DNA of 64,000 nucleotides from Paenibacillus alba (GCF_013204855.1 NZ_JABMKZ010000014.1:62001-126000); one strand, 5' to 3'. Counted from the first letter of the stretch, positions 1 through 9,364 are shown. The notes: generated from the letters alone by a model not told the origin. Numbers and translations: made by a program.

Positions 1-71
1 CCGCAAGCCGAGATCACCAGCATAAGTGCAAGCAGTACATACAGCAGGATGTTGCGATAAACATATTTCAT
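1..71 (-). CDS. Lipoprotein signal region (partial, runs off left edge)
   Basis: Only 23 full codons are inside the window. They encode a basic start (MKYVYRN), a hydrophobic core and a lipobox VISAC followed by Gly, so the mature protein should be a lipid-anchored extracellular lipoprotein. A perfect AGGAGG lies 9 bases before the chosen ATG; an in-frame ATG six codons earlier overlaps that ribosome site and is less likely. The gene is divergent from a family 5 binding lipoprotein and could itself be a transporter binding protein, but nothing beyond the signal peptide can be seen. Confidence 0.75.
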   Translation of the reverse strand, partial: MKYVYRNILLYVLLALMLVISAC

Positions 72-242
72 TCGAATGAACCTCCTCATATTTTATTAAT
101 CCTATAAACTAACTATGAATTATGTACCTTAATTTACCACTGCATATTTATAACTGTCTAATAGAAGTTTTCTATCCAGAATTTGGTATTACCCTGAAAG
201 ATTATTAGGTTTAGAACAATATAAATCATTAGGAATTTGATA

Positions 243-272
243 TTGGATATTGAAAATAGAGTTCTCTATACT
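243..272 (+). promoter_or_regulatory. Sigma-A-type promoter for the binding-protein operon
   Basis: TTGGAT and TATACT are separated by 18 bases, about 105 bases before the start of the binding-protein gene. The rest of the roughly 300-base divergent intergenic region is A/T-rich and shows no further gene. Confidence 0.5.
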
Positions 273-377
273 TTGGGAAATGATTAACCCACTATTTCAA
301 TTGGAATAGAACGGATAATCATAATAAAGAAAAACGGCTGCAACGAACAGCCGCTGTTCAAATATGTGGAGGGATAT

Positions 378-2021
378 ATGTTGTCAATTCAACGTACACA
401 CCGCAATACTGTGCTTTTCCTATTCGCAACACTGCTGCTCATTCTTGCAGCCTGCAGCTCGCAGACCACTGGAACGACAACGAGCGAGACCTCTCCGCAG
501 CGTACAGGCACAAGTTCAGAAGGCCAAAAAATTGTTTATATTCCAACCTTTAGTCCAACGCTAACGGTAAGCCCCATTAATAATCAGGGCAGTGGGGCAT
601 CAACGATTGTCATCAGTCTCTTTAACGACCCTTTGTACGATCTGAATGATAACCTCGAATTTGTACCAAAGCTGGCCAAATCCATTGAAACCAAAGATAA
701 TCAGACATTTATTTTCAAGCTGGACCCTGCTGCCAAATGGAACGATGGTCAGCCATTTACGGCGGACGATGTTGCGTTCACCTTGCAAACAGCCCTGAAT
801 GCAAAGGTAGATACAACCTTTAACTTCAGCTTTATTGAAGGCCTGAATGCGGCTGGGAAACTGGATTCGGACAAATCTGCGATCAGCGGAATTAAAGTCA
901 TTGACAGTACGACCTTCGAGCTCAAAACGAAGCAGCCGATCGCTTTGACCGTACTGCAGGAGCGCTTTGCCAACAAGATCTACTTCATCCCCAAGCATAT
1001 TTTGAAGGATGTGCCCATGGAACAAATCAATGCTCACCCTTACTTTCAAAATCCTGAAGTGACGATCGGCCCGTTCAAATTCGTCAAGTTTGTCAAAGGC
1101 GCTTACGTTGAGGTAGCGAAGAACACTTCCTACTATCGCGGCGTGCCTAAGCTCGACAAAATATTTTTTAAAGATGTTGCGGCTGAAACGATATTGCCGC
1201 AGTTGCAGACGGGCGAGCTGCATATGAATACTTTGCCATTTGGCACGATTCCTATCACGGAGCTGGAGAAAGTGAAAGCTTTGCCTAATTTTGACGTATC
1301 CGTTTCCGAATCCGCTGAGCCGCTTGTTGCTTTTTTCAACACTGAAACCGTGCCTCTGAAAGTTAGGCAGGCTATCCCGTACGCGCTCAATCGAGAGCTT
1401 ATCGTCAGCCAACTGCTGAAAGGACAAGGCAGTGTTGTTGATGGCCCCATTCCAGGCAATCATCCGAATTACAACAAAAATATACAGCTGTTTACCTATC
1501 AACCAGACAAGGCAAAAGCTTTGTTGAAGGAAGCGAATTGGGATGTCAACAAACCCCTCCGGGTTTTGATCCCTACCGGCAACGCCATCCGTGAGCACGC
1601 TTCGGAGTTAGTGGTGGAAAATCTGGAGAAAGCCGGCTTCAAGGTGCAAGCGGAGAAATACGACTATCCTTCCTTGATCGCCAAGGTACGTAAATTTGAC
1701 TATGATATCGCGATTTACAATACAAGCTTCTTTATCGACCCGAGCTCTTACTTCTCGAACTTAAAAAGCGACAGCGCCAATAACTATACGCGCTACAAAA
1801 ATCCGCAAGCAGATGAATTAATCACCCTTGGCGAATCGGAGACAGATCCCGCTAAAAGAAAGCTTATCTACGATCAATTGCAGGAAATCCATCATACCGA
1901 TCTTCCTCACCTAAGTCTCTATACGGAGAAGAAAATCGCAGCCGTTTCTCGGAAGATTCTTGTCGGTAAACCTCTGCGATTAGGGATGTTCAACAATGTC
2001 AATGAATGGGATTTAAAATAG
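378..2021 (+). CDS. Peptide-type ABC transporter substrate-binding lipoprotein (SBP family 5)
   Basis: 547-residue extracellular binding protein of the DppA/OppA/NikA superfamily. The signal peptide ends in lipobox LAAC with Cys26 as the lipidation site, followed by a Ser/Thr-rich linker. The family signature is clear as KWNDGQPFTADDVAFTL, and the length is normal for the family. I chose the ATG at 378 because GGAGGG stands just before it; a GTG twelve bases upstream falls inside that ribosome site. It heads an operon with a luciferase-like monooxygenase and one permease. The ligand cannot be read from sequence: peptides, nickel chelates and opine-like compounds are all carried by this family. 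Confidence 0.9.
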   Translation: MLSIQRTHRNTVLFLFATLLLILAACSSQTTGTTTSETSPQRTGTSSEGQKIVYIPTFSPTLTVSPINNQGSGASTIVISLFNDPLYDLNDNLEFVPKLAKSIETKDNQTFIFKLDPAAKWNDGQPFTADDVAFTLQTALNAKVDTTFNFSFIEGLNAAGKLDSDKSAISGIKVIDSTTFELKTKQPIALTVLQERFANKIYFIPKHILKDVPMEQINAHPYFQNPEVTIGPFKFVKFVKGAYVEVAKNTSYYRGVPKLDKIFFKDVAAETILPQLQTGELHMNTLPFGTIPITELEKVKALPNFDVSVSESAEPLVAFFNTETVPLKVRQAIPYALNRELIVSQLLKGQGSVVDGPIPGNHPNYNKNIQLFTYQPDKAKALLKEANWDVNKPLRVLIPTGNAIREHASELVVENLEKAGFKVQAEKYDYPSLIAKVRKFDYDIAIYNTSFFIDPSSYFSNLKSDSANNYTRYKNPQADELITLGESETDPAKRKLIYDQLQEIHHTDLPHLSLYTEKKIAAVSRKILVGKPLRLGMFNNVNEWDLK

Positions 2022-2033
2022 GAGGAAGCCCTT

Positions 2034-3143
2034 ATGAGCAGCAATGTCGTCCAACCTCTTGCAAAAGAATTTGAATTTGGCGTTTACACCTTTGGGGATC
2101 TGCTTGCAGACCCCGTATCCAAACAGAAAAGAAGCCCTGCGAGAAGATTACAGGATATCATCGCGGCAGCCAAGCTTGCCGACGAGGTTGGTCTTGATGT
2201 ATTCGGGCTAGGCGAGCACCATAAACCTGATTTCGCGATTTCCTCTCCCCCCGTCGTGTTAGCGGCTATCGCGCAAGTGACCCAGCGCATCAAGCTAACG
2301 AGCATGACGACCGTACTTAGCATCCTGGATCCTGTACGCGTATTCGAGGATTATGCAACCGTTGACCTGCTGTCAGCCGGCCGTGCCGAAATCGTCGCAG
2401 GTCGCGGCGCCAAAAATTCGCTGGATGCTTACGACTTATTCGGCTGCGATCTTGCCAGCTATGAAACTCTTTTCGATGAAAAGATCGATCTGCTGCTGCA
2501 ATGTGTGGAGAGCGAAAGCGTAACTTGGGAGGGGCAATTCCGTTCTGGCCTCACGAATGCTGCCATCGTTCCCCGCCCTCTTCAAAAAGAATTGCCTGTC
2601 TGGTTGGGTATGGGCGGCACCTTAGAGAGCGCTGTCCGAGCCGGCAAGCTAGGCAGAGGCGCCCTGTTTGCCTTGCTCACAGGCGATCCAGCTAGGCTTA
2701 AGTCCATGGCAGAGGCTTACAGACAAGCCGGACTGCACGCGGGGCACGATGCTTCCAGATTGCGCATAGCGGTTGCCAGCCACGGCTGCATCGCGTCGGA
2801 ACCTGAACAGGCATGGCGGGAATTCTCTCGGTATTATGAGAATTATGTGGGGCGCTTTCTGCCCAAAATTAATGAGGGCTTCCCTCATATCGACCCGGCT
2901 AAAGTAACAGATCCGCAGGAGGGGCTTGCCGTAGGAACGCCTGAGCAAATTGCGGCGAAAATCTTGTTTCAGCATGAGCTGATCGGACATAACCGTTTTA
3001 TTTTGCAAGTCGACATCGGCGAACTTCCCTTCGAGAACGTGGCCACAACAATCAAATTGCTGGCGACCGAAGTAGCCCCTATCGTTCGCCGAGAAATTGC
3101 CCGTAAAAAAAGCAAAGGAATGGAGGAAGTTTCCACATACTGA
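2034..3143 (+). CDS. LLM-class flavin-dependent oxidoreductase (luciferase-like)
   Basis: 369-residue TIM-barrel monooxygenase of the bacterial luciferase-like family, expected to use reduced flavin and O2 on a small organic substrate. The N-terminal EFGVYTFGD segment and the LGEHHKPDFAISSPPVVLAA block near residue 62 are characteristic. It starts 12 bases after the binding-protein stop with AGGAGG, so the two are co-transcribed. LLM enzymes in family 5 transporter operons often act on the imported compound (for example sulfur-containing or aminated carbon sources); that role here is inference. Confidence 0.88.
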   Translation: MSSNVVQPLAKEFEFGVYTFGDLLADPVSKQKRSPARRLQDIIAAAKLADEVGLDVFGLGEHHKPDFAISSPPVVLAAIAQVTQRIKLTSMTTVLSILDPVRVFEDYATVDLLSAGRAEIVAGRGAKNSLDAYDLFGCDLASYETLFDEKIDLLLQCVESESVTWEGQFRSGLTNAAIVPRPLQKELPVWLGMGGTLESAVRAGKLGRGALFALLTGDPARLKSMAEAYRQAGLHAGHDASRLRIAVASHGCIASEPEQAWREFSRYYENYVGRFLPKINEGFPHIDPAKVTDPQEGLAVGTPEQIAAKILFQHELIGHNRFILQVDIGELPFENVATTIKLLATEVAPIVRREIARKKSKGMEEVSTY

Positions 3144-3170
3144 GCGGCAGTACTTTTGGAGGTACATCCT

Positions 3171-4124
3171 ATGGCACCGTATATTGTTCGTCGTCTTCTC
3201 ATATCCTTGCTGGTCTTGCTAGGGATAACGATCCTTAATTTTATGATTATTAATTTGGCCCCTGGGAATCCTGTTGAGCTGTTCATCGACCCCGATACAC
3301 CCAAGGAGCTCGTTCAAGCGCGGAAAGAACTGCTAGGACTGAATGCCCCGCTCTTCACGCAATATATCAAATGGTTAGGGGCTTTGCTGCAAGGGAATCT
3401 AGGCTACTCCTTCAGCTCTCACGCGCCTGTCCTCACTATCATCGGAGAACGGTTGGGTCCTACGCTGCTGTTAGCCGCTGCCTCCTTGCTATTCGGGCTC
3501 CTTATTGCCATCCCAATCGGTATTCTAAGTGCCTTGAAGCAAAATACGAAATTTGATTATTGGATGACCGGCTTTTCCTTCATCAGCGTCTCTGTTCCGC
3601 AATTTTTTTTAAGCTTAACCCTCATCTATGTCATTGCAGTCAAACTCCATCTTCTGCCAACCGGCGGCATGGTGACTTTGGGTTATGAGGGGGACTTGCG
3701 AGATCGGCTCATTCATTTGGTCCTCCCCGTGCTTGTACTTGGCAGCGTCGTCGCCGGCAAAAAAGTGCGCTATATACGCTCCAGCATGCTCGAGGTCTTG
3801 AAGCAAGATTATATGCGCACTGCGCATGCCAAAGGACTGCATCCCTTCGTTGTAATCAACAAACACGCGCTGCGCAATGCCTTGGTTCCGATCATTACCG
3901 TCATCGCAGCCGAAATTCCTATTTTGCTCGGTGGAAGCATTGTGATTGAACAAATATTCCAATGGCCAGGCATTGGCAGACTAACGTTCTTATCCATTCT
4001 TTCCCGGGATTACCCTATCTTAATGGGACTCAATCTCGTAGCTGCTATCATTGTGCTTTTAACTAATCTCCTCACAGATATTCTGTATTCGCTGGCCGAC
4101 CCTCGGATTAAATATGATAGTTAG
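3171..4124 (+). CDS. ABC transporter permease, DppB/OppB type
   Basis: 317-residue inner-membrane permease with about six helices. The cytoplasmic EAA loop is present as RTAHAKGL near residue 216 and the C-terminus is the usual DPRIKYDS. The ATG at 3171 follows GGAGG by 8 bases; an upstream TTG overlaps the ribosome site. Such transporters normally need a second permease (DppC) and two ATPases. None follows: a strong terminator comes directly after this gene and the next gene is on the opposite strand, so the transporter encoded here is incomplete. Confidence 0.9.
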   Translation: MAPYIVRRLLISLLVLLGITILNFMIINLAPGNPVELFIDPDTPKELVQARKELLGLNAPLFTQYIKWLGALLQGNLGYSFSSHAPVLTIIGERLGPTLLLAAASLLFGLLIAIPIGILSALKQNTKFDYWMTGFSFISVSVPQFFLSLTLIYVIAVKLHLLPTGGMVTLGYEGDLRDRLIHLVLPVLVLGSVVAGKKVRYIRSSMLEVLKQDYMRTAHAKGLHPFVVINKHALRNALVPIITVIAAEIPILLGGSIVIEQIFQWPGIGRLTFLSILSRDYPILMGLNLVAAIIVLLTNLLTDILYSLADPRIKYDS

Positions 4125-4147
4125 TTAGTCAGTTCCTCAAGGCAAAA

Positions 4148-4190
4148 GGCCTCCAAAACCACTGAACAAGTGGGATTGGAGGCCTCTTTG
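4148..4190. terminator. Bidirectional terminator
   Basis: Perfect 9-bp arms GGCCTCCAA/TTGGAGGCC, with A-rich and T-containing flanks, between the convergent permease and MMPL genes. Confidence 0.8.
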
Positions 4191-4203
4191 GCTCAAATTT
4201 AGC

Positions 4204-6426
4204 TTACTTCTGCAAACCGCTTTGCGGTTGCTGTTTGATTTTACCAGGCCAGAAAGACAAATCTCCCAGCAGCATGGTGATCGAAGGCACAAGGAATGGC
4301 CTTACTATAAAAGTATCCAGAATAACGCCAATGGCGCAAATGACACCAAATTGGACCAGCACTTGAATCGGCAATGAGGCCAATACAGCAAAGGTTCCTG
4401 CCAGAATAAGTCCCGCTGATGTAATGACGCTGCTCGTCGTACTGACACCAAGCCGGATGGCATCCCTCAGCTTCAATCGATTGCGCTCCTGCCAAATGCT
4501 CGAAACCATGAATATATTGTAATCCTCCCCCAGAGCCACGAGGAATACGAACGCATAGAGCGGAATTAATCCTTGGATAGCCGACGTATCCATGAAGTAA
4601 TGGAGAATGAGACACCCAGCTCCCAAAGCAGAGAAGTACGAAAGCAGGACCGTAGCAATGAGATAGACCATCGCGACAATCGAGCGCAAATAGATTAATA
4701 GCAGTAAGGCAATGACGATGATAACAACCGGAATAACCATATATGTGTCTCGTTCTACAACACTTTTGGTATCATATTGCGTGGCGGTTTCACCACCCAC
4801 CCAAACTTGCGGCGTCGACAATCCCGCTTCCTGCAGCTTCTGCTCCGTTGTTGAACGGATTTCCGGAATGCGATCAATGGATGAAAGCGCATAGGGATCT
4901 TCTTTAAAAATCAGTTCGTAGGCTTTGTATGCTGCATCCTTTTTACTGTCAACAGGCTTAGAAACAGACTCTACATAGGGAAGCTTCGTTAAGGCTCCCT
5001 GCACATCCGCTTCTTTCCCCTGCGTGTTGACAATTATTTTCACCGGAGCAAGCGAACCTGGCGAAACATGCTCGGAAAGCAGCGAAAAACCTTCACGAGA
5101 CGGCATGGTTGATGGGAAAGATTCCAAAATGTTATACGTAAATTTAATCTGCGGTGCAAAAGCAGCAAGCGCGATTAGAATAATTAGACTGACGGCAAGA
5201 ACGCTTTTAGGCTTCTCTGTTACGACGTGTCCTAGTGCAGCACTCATCTTGCCGACAGGCTTCTGCACACGAATCTTTCTCCCTTTGCGAGCTTCTTTCT
5301 CAGCACGCATCTCAGGCGTCAACGGAATAAACGGGAAAAAGGATACGCGCCCTATAATAGCAAGCAAAGCAGGAACGAGGGTTAAACTGGCTATAGCCAT
5401 AATAAAAATAGCTACGCTGAACGGGATCGCAAAGCGATGATTGGACCCGTAATGGGCAAAAAGCAAAGCGAGCAACGAAACGATGACCGTTAAACCGCTC
5501 ATCCCTATGGCTCCTGCAGCGCCTCCGAAAGAAGCACGCAGCGCTGCGTATTTGTCTTTCTCTTCCAGTAAAGCTTGCCGATATCTGGCTACAAAGAACA
5601 GGCAATAGTCTGTTCCAGCGCCGAACAATAACACTGTCATAATCGAAATCGATTGCGCGTCTACAGTGATCCAGCCTTGTTTGGCGAGGAAACCAAGAAT
5701 CGGCGAAATGATGCCATAGGCAAAACCCACTCCCACCAGTGGAATGATAGCGAGAATTGGGGAACGATATAATACGATCAACAGGATCAACACGAGAAGA
5801 ACCGTAGCTAGAAGCAGCGCGAAGTCAGCTCCTTTGAACAAGGCGGTAGCATCCGTTTGAATACCGACAGGGCCGGTAATCCGGGCGTACAATCCTGCTT
5901 CGCCAACTTTAAGTGCGAACGGGTCCGTTCCTAGCTGATTTGCTGCTATTTCTTGCAGTTTCTTCAAATCCGCTTGCAGCACGTTGGTTTCTGTCCCTTC
6001 GTTAAACGAAATCGGCAGAACCAATAAAGTGCCATCTTTCGAAAGCATCGCTTTCACAGCTTGCGCTGGCATTTGGTGCAGCGGCGGCAAGCCTTTTTGT
6101 GCGGTGAGTGGCGTATCCGTCAACTGCTTCGCAATCTTCTGGATGGCGGCGATGTCCGGATCTGTTAATCCTGCCGCCCGGTACCAAACGACCAAAGCAG
6201 GTACGCCTTCATCGCTTGGGAATTGCGCGCGCATCGTATCGCTCGCTTGAAGCGACTCAGAGTCGATAGGCAGCTTACTGGCACCATTATTTTCTTGTGA
6301 ATTGACGTTAGGCAAAAAGACGGATAAAATTCCAGTTAGTAAAACCCAAATGAGCAAAGTGATCCATTTGCTGCGACGACCGGCCACGATCGCTCCCAGC
6401 TTGCTGAATAGAGGATTTTCATGCAT
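4204..6426 (-). CDS. MMPL-family RND transporter
   Basis: 740-residue inner-membrane transporter of the MMPL/RND superfamily with two repeats, each having one N-terminal helix, a large extracytoplasmic loop and a bundle of about five helices. Visible marks are FGAGTDYCLFFVARYRQ in the first half and ALGEDYNIFMVSSIWQER in the second, corresponding to the conserved proton-relay Asp/Glu-Tyr positions. Family members export lipids, antibiotics or other hydrophobic compounds using the proton gradient. It is divergent from a TetR regulator across about 118 bases, the usual arrangement for a drug-responsive efflux pump, so local repression is likely. The substrate is unknown. Confidence 0.9.
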   Translation of the reverse strand: MHENPLFSKLGAIVAGRRSKWITLLIWVLLTGILSVFLPNVNSQENNGASKLPIDSESLQASDTMRAQFPSDEGVPALVVWYRAAGLTDPDIAAIQKIAKQLTDTPLTAQKGLPPLHQMPAQAVKAMLSKDGTLLVLPISFNEGTETNVLQADLKKLQEIAANQLGTDPFALKVGEAGLYARITGPVGIQTDATALFKGADFALLLATVLLVLILLIVLYRSPILAIIPLVGVGFAYGIISPILGFLAKQGWITVDAQSISIMTVLLFGAGTDYCLFFVARYRQALLEEKDKYAALRASFGGAAGAIGMSGLTVIVSLLALLFAHYGSNHRFAIPFSVAIFIMAIASLTLVPALLAIIGRVSFFPFIPLTPEMRAEKEARKGRKIRVQKPVGKMSAALGHVVTEKPKSVLAVSLIILIALAAFAPQIKFTYNILESFPSTMPSREGFSLLSEHVSPGSLAPVKIIVNTQGKEADVQGALTKLPYVESVSKPVDSKKDAAYKAYELIFKEDPYALSSIDRIPEIRSTTEQKLQEAGLSTPQVWVGGETATQYDTKSVVERDTYMVIPVVIIVIALLLLIYLRSIVAMVYLIATVLLSYFSALGAGCLILHYFMDTSAIQGLIPLYAFVFLVALGEDYNIFMVSSIWQERNRLKLRDAIRLGVSTTSSVITSAGLILAGTFAVLASLPIQVLVQFGVICAIGVILDTFIVRPFLVPSITMLLGDLSFWPGKIKQQPQSGLQK

Positions 6427-6482
6427 ATTGAAACATCTCTCCTATAGCTTATTTGTAGTTAAGTAAGTATTTAAGTTACACA

Positions 6483-6513
6483 ATTAATTATATATACTAT
6501 ATAGTTAATTAAT
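6483..6513. promoter_or_regulatory. Candidate TetR operator between MMPL and TetR genes
   Basis: An A/T-rich inverted repeat with perfect outer arms ATTAATTA/TAATTAAT and a central ACTATATAGT palindrome lies in the divergent intergenic region. Position and symmetry fit a dimeric repressor site controlling both genes. A/T richness makes chance symmetry possible. Confidence 0.45.
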
Positions 6514-6544
6514 CAACAGGTTATTTTTTTCAGGAGTGATTGCT

Positions 6545-7165
6545 ATGGATAAAAAAACGAAACCACTCGGTAGACCCCGCGCTGCACAAGGGGAAATGCC
6601 GCTCACTCAAAAAATATTAATGACGTCCATCCCGCTTTTTCTGTCCAGAGGCTATGAGTCGGTTTCCATGGATGATATCGCCAAAGAGTGTCAGGTAACG
6701 AAAGCTTCCGTCTATTATTACTATCCCTCCAAATCAGACCTACTGACGGCGTCCATGGTCCAGCTGATGGATAATGTCAGAAGGGTTACTTTGAAACGCT
6801 TAAGCCAACCTGCCTCACTTCGTGAAAGGCTTCTGGACATCACTGAAGCTCACTTGAAAGCCATTGATTTCGATCTGCATTCCTTCATGCGTAAAATGGA
6901 GGCGACGCTCTCCGAAGAGCAAATGATCACCATGCGCAAATCCGAGCAAGGAATTCTAGACGCGCTCGAGGAGGAATTCAGCAAATCTGTCTCGTCAGGT
7001 GAAATTGGACCTATTGATGCCCGTGTCATCGCTCGTGCTTACACTTCTCTCTTAATGATGGGGCATGCCCGGGATGGAAACGGCAATAAAATGTTTCCGC
7101 ACGAAAGCGAAGCCGCTAAACAAATTATTGACATCTTATGGCATGGTTTATTCCCGCCCCAATAA
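6545..7165 (+). CDS. TetR/AcrR-family transcriptional regulator
   Basis: 206-residue repressor-type regulator. The N-terminal helix-turn-helix is typical: SMDDIAKECQ then VTKASVYYYYPSKSDLL, residues about 38-62. The C-terminal half is the variable ligand and dimer domain. The ATG at 6545 has AGGAG 8 bases upstream; an in-frame GTG nine bases earlier overlaps that site. It is divergent from the MMPL exporter, so it probably represses that pump and itself until an effector binds (inference). Confidence 0.92.
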   Translation: MDKKTKPLGRPRAAQGEMPLTQKILMTSIPLFLSRGYESVSMDDIAKECQVTKASVYYYYPSKSDLLTASMVQLMDNVRRVTLKRLSQPASLRERLLDITEAHLKAIDFDLHSFMRKMEATLSEEQMITMRKSEQGILDALEEEFSKSVSSGEIGPIDARVIARAYTSLLMMGHARDGNGNKMFPHESEAAKQIIDILWHGLFPPQ

Positions 7166-7264
7166 GTAAAGGCAGCCTCATCAGCTCAATGAGCTGCGAG
7201 ATGCCTTACACTCGGAGTTTCCGCCAACTCCACTCTTAAACTGCATCTGCATCCAGACAAGCAA

Positions 7265-7745
7265 AATCGATCAAAGTCGAACTGAGACTGCAAAAAAGGC
7301 AGGCTCAAGCTCGATAAAGACTCAAAACCGATCAAACTCGAACCGTGACTGCCGAAAACGCCGGCTCAGAGGTGGAAATGCTGCAGTCCCCCACTGAGTC
7401 TGCCAAAAAGGCAGGCTCAAGCTCGATAAAGACTCAAAACCGATCAAAGCCGAACTGAGCCTGCCGAAAACGCCGGCTCAGAGGTGGAAATGCTGCATTC
7501 ACCCACTGAGTCTGCCAAAAAGGCAGGCTCAAGCTCGATAAAGACTCAAACCGATCAAAGCCGAACTGAGTCTGCCGAAAACGCCGGCTCAGAGGTAGAA
7601 ATGCTGCATTCACTCACTGAGCCTGCCAAAAAGGCAGGCTCAAGCTCAATAAAGGATCAAAACCGATCAAAGTCGAACTGTAACTGCCAATTTTTGCCTT
7701 CTCAGACCGGGTTGGATGCTTCTCCCCCACTGAGACTGCCTCAGC
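7265..7745. repeat. Tandem hairpin array A, 112-base super-period
   Basis: Nine palindromes of the form CTGCC-AAAAA-GGCAG or CTGCC-GAAAA-CGCCGG recur with start-to-start spacings 61, 51, 61, 51, 60, 51, 61 and 52 bases; the last is degenerate. The linkers repeat too: CTCGATAAAGACTCAAAACC in the long linker and GAGGTGGAAATGCTGCA in the short one. Copies are nearly identical in the middle and decay at both ends. It fills the 680-base gap between the TetR and cold-shock genes, and I see no gene in it. Linkers repeat as well as palindromes, so it is not CRISPR. Confidence 0.9.
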
Positions 7746-7767
7746 ATTAAAAAATGGCAGCAAAAAA

Positions 7768-7796
7768 GACAGCCCCGAATGAATCGGAATGCTGTC
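7768..7796 (-). terminator. Terminator of the cold-shock gene
   Basis: On the minus strand GACAGC...GCTGTC forms a stem followed by six T residues, about 50 bases after the stop codon. Confidence 0.75.
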
Positions 7797-7845
7797 TTCG
7801 TTGTTTGTGCTATGACACTATTTATAAGTGGGAAGTCCCAATTTC

Positions 7846-8043
7846 TTATAACTTGGTGACGTTAGCTGCTTGAGGACCACGGTTGCCTTGAGTAATATCG
7901 AACTCAACGGATTGGCCTTCTTCTAATGTTTTGAATCCTTCGCCCTGAATTGCGGAGAAGTGTACGAATACATCGTCGCCTCCATCAACAGAAATGAAAC
8001 CGTAGCCTTTTTCTGCGTTAAACCATTTCACTGTACCTTTCAA
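7846..8043 (-). CDS. Cold-shock protein (CspA/CspB family)
   Basis: 65-residue single-stranded nucleic-acid-binding beta-barrel, an RNA chaperone in the cytoplasm. Both RNA-binding motifs are intact: KGYGFISV (RNP1) and DVFVHFSAI (RNP2), and the length is exactly that of the family. The start is a TTG directly behind AGGAGG, which gives the canonical N-terminus MKGTVKWFN. The gene is monocistronic, with its own promoter and terminator. Confidence 0.97.
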   Translation of the reverse strand: MKGTVKWFNAEKGYGFISVDGGDDVFVHFSAIQGEGFKTLEEGQSVEFDITQGNRGPQAANVTKL

Positions 8044-8088
8044 ATGAACGACCTCCTAAAAATATCGCCATCTATGACGAATAAGGAA

Positions 8089-8117
8089 ATTATATCATCC
8101 TCAGGAAGAGAAATCAA
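8089..8117 (-). promoter_or_regulatory. Promoter of the cold-shock gene
   Basis: TTGATT, 17 bases, then a perfect TATAAT on the minus strand, leaving a leader of roughly 40 bases before the TTG start. Confidence 0.7.
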
Positions 8118-8171
8118 CGCTCAAAACGCTGTGGATAAGCTAAAATTTGTTGATGTACCAACGGTTTCCTC

Positions 8172-8888
8172 CTATGCAGGCAGTGGTTTGATTATGCATA
8201 AATATTGATGAGAATTGGGTAAAAAGGGTAAATTCGCTTCTCTTCTTTCAGCGGAAAAGCCTTCCTGATCAAGCTCGTTTATTAATTCATTCAACCTGCG
8301 ATATTCGACAGTTTGAAAACTAAGCAATGGGTAAATTCGCACCTCACCACCAGGCTTGCAGATACGAAGCAGTTCTCGAACCGCAGCTAGATGAAACGCA
8401 AAATCAAATTGTTCTTCATATAAAAACATAAAATGACTACATAAGACTAACTCGAAGGTCTCGTCCTCAAATGGCAAATCTGGAAGATAAGACACATGGT
8501 ATCTATTTCCTGCGTCATTCTGGGAGAAATCCTCAGCAAATCGTCGCAGACTTGCGATGCGGCCTGCTTTGTGCTGCTCGACGGAGCCGTAATAGGTCCA
8601 GTCATAGACATCCCTCAGCTTCTCCATCTTCGCGGCTACTACTTCAATCTCTTGAAATCCATGCTCTGTAATAGCTTCCACCGACTTCTCGTACAGCGGA
8701 TCTGCCGCTTCGGCCATAATACCAAGCTGCCTGGCCTCTGTAGTGAACGAAGACGCACCGCCTGCTACATCTAGAACACGCTTACCTCTCAAATCTTCTG
8801 TCTGCAGCATAAACATTTTCTCATACTCTGCGAATGATCTTGAGGTCATGGCGACCCCTACTTGTTCATAAACACGCTTCTGTTCCAT
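8172..8888 (-). CDS. Class I SAM-dependent methyltransferase
   Basis: 238-residue cytoplasmic methyltransferase. Motif I is RVLDVAGGASSFTTEA, an LDVxGG-type SAM-binding loop near residue 37, and motif IV is ELVLCSHFMFLYEEQ. The substrate is not evident. The second of two in-frame ATGs is chosen because it is 8 bases after GAGGAG, whereas the first is only 2 bases away. It is transcribed towards the cold-shock gene but separated by that gene's promoter. Confidence 0.85.
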   Translation of the reverse strand: MEQKRVYEQVGVAMTSRSFAEYEKMFMLQTEDLRGKRVLDVAGGASSFTTEARQLGIMAEAADPLYEKSVEAITEHGFQEIEVVAAKMEKLRDVYDWTYYGSVEQHKAGRIASLRRFAEDFSQNDAGNRYHVSYLPDLPFEDETFELVLCSHFMFLYEEQFDFAFHLAAVRELLRICKPGGEVRIYPLLSFQTVEYRRLNELINELDQEGFSAERREANLPFLPNSHQYLCIIKPLPA

Positions 8889-9088
8889 GCTCATCTCTCC
8901 TCAGCTCATCTCTGCAATCGCTTGGATTGCCTCATAGCCCTTTCCCTATGGAAAGGATTAGGAAAATTTTAGCATAAGACGAACTTCCTTCGCAATAGCA
9001 ACTTTAAGGGACTTCCTGTTTGGAAATCAACTATATTTATGGTACGATTGCCTATATCTTTGCGTTCAAGCAGAAACGAGGAATCACA

Positions 9089-9334
9089 TTGTCAAATCAA
9101 CCTTTTAAGAAGCATACGATTTACAAAAAAGACAAATGGAACATGCTCAATGTCGAAGTACAAGGCACCAAGATTGTGCTGACTGAAATAAGCGATCAAT
9201 GGGGCGAAGAATGCCATACCTTTATCGGCCGTCCGGCGATGCTGCACTGGGCGAATGAGCGCTTTGCGAAGGATAAATTCCAAGGTACCGATGAAGAATG
9301 GCAAGCCATTATGGACGCTTTCAAAGCAGTCTAA
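9089..9334 (+). CDS. Conserved-looking small protein, function unknown
   Basis: 81-residue soluble protein beginning MSNQPFKKHTIYKKDKWN, with no signal peptide, membrane segment or recognised motif; two His and a single Cys lie around EECHTFIGRPAM. The TTG at 9089 is preferred because GAGG stands 8 bases upstream; the reading frame is open further upstream but without a ribosome site. Codon use resembles that of its neighbours. It lies just before the manganese riboswitch, which has its own promoter, so co-regulation is not implied. Confidence 0.6.
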   Translation: MSNQPFKKHTIYKKDKWNMLNVEVQGTKIVLTEISDQWGEECHTFIGRPAMLHWANERFAKDKFQGTDEEWQAIMDAFKAV

Positions 9335-9364
9335 CTCGGTGATCATTGCATTTACACACAAGCC

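Noticed and set aside
600-1598. 332-codon frame on the minus strand inside the binding-protein gene
   Set aside because: Antisense shadow of a clear SBP family 5 gene; no ribosome site and unlikely composition.
6483-6513. Replication origin or DnaA-box cluster, because of A/T richness
   Set aside because: No DnaA boxes and no dnaA/dnaN context; it is better explained as an efflux-regulator operator.
7265-7745. CRISPR array
   Set aside because: Units recur at regular intervals, but the sequences between palindromes are themselves repeated and the period alternates between 61 and 51; no cas gene is nearby.
7484-7750. 88-codon reading frame in the repeat array
   Set aside because: It follows the 112-base repeat, so its product is a duplicated peptide, and it has no ribosome site.
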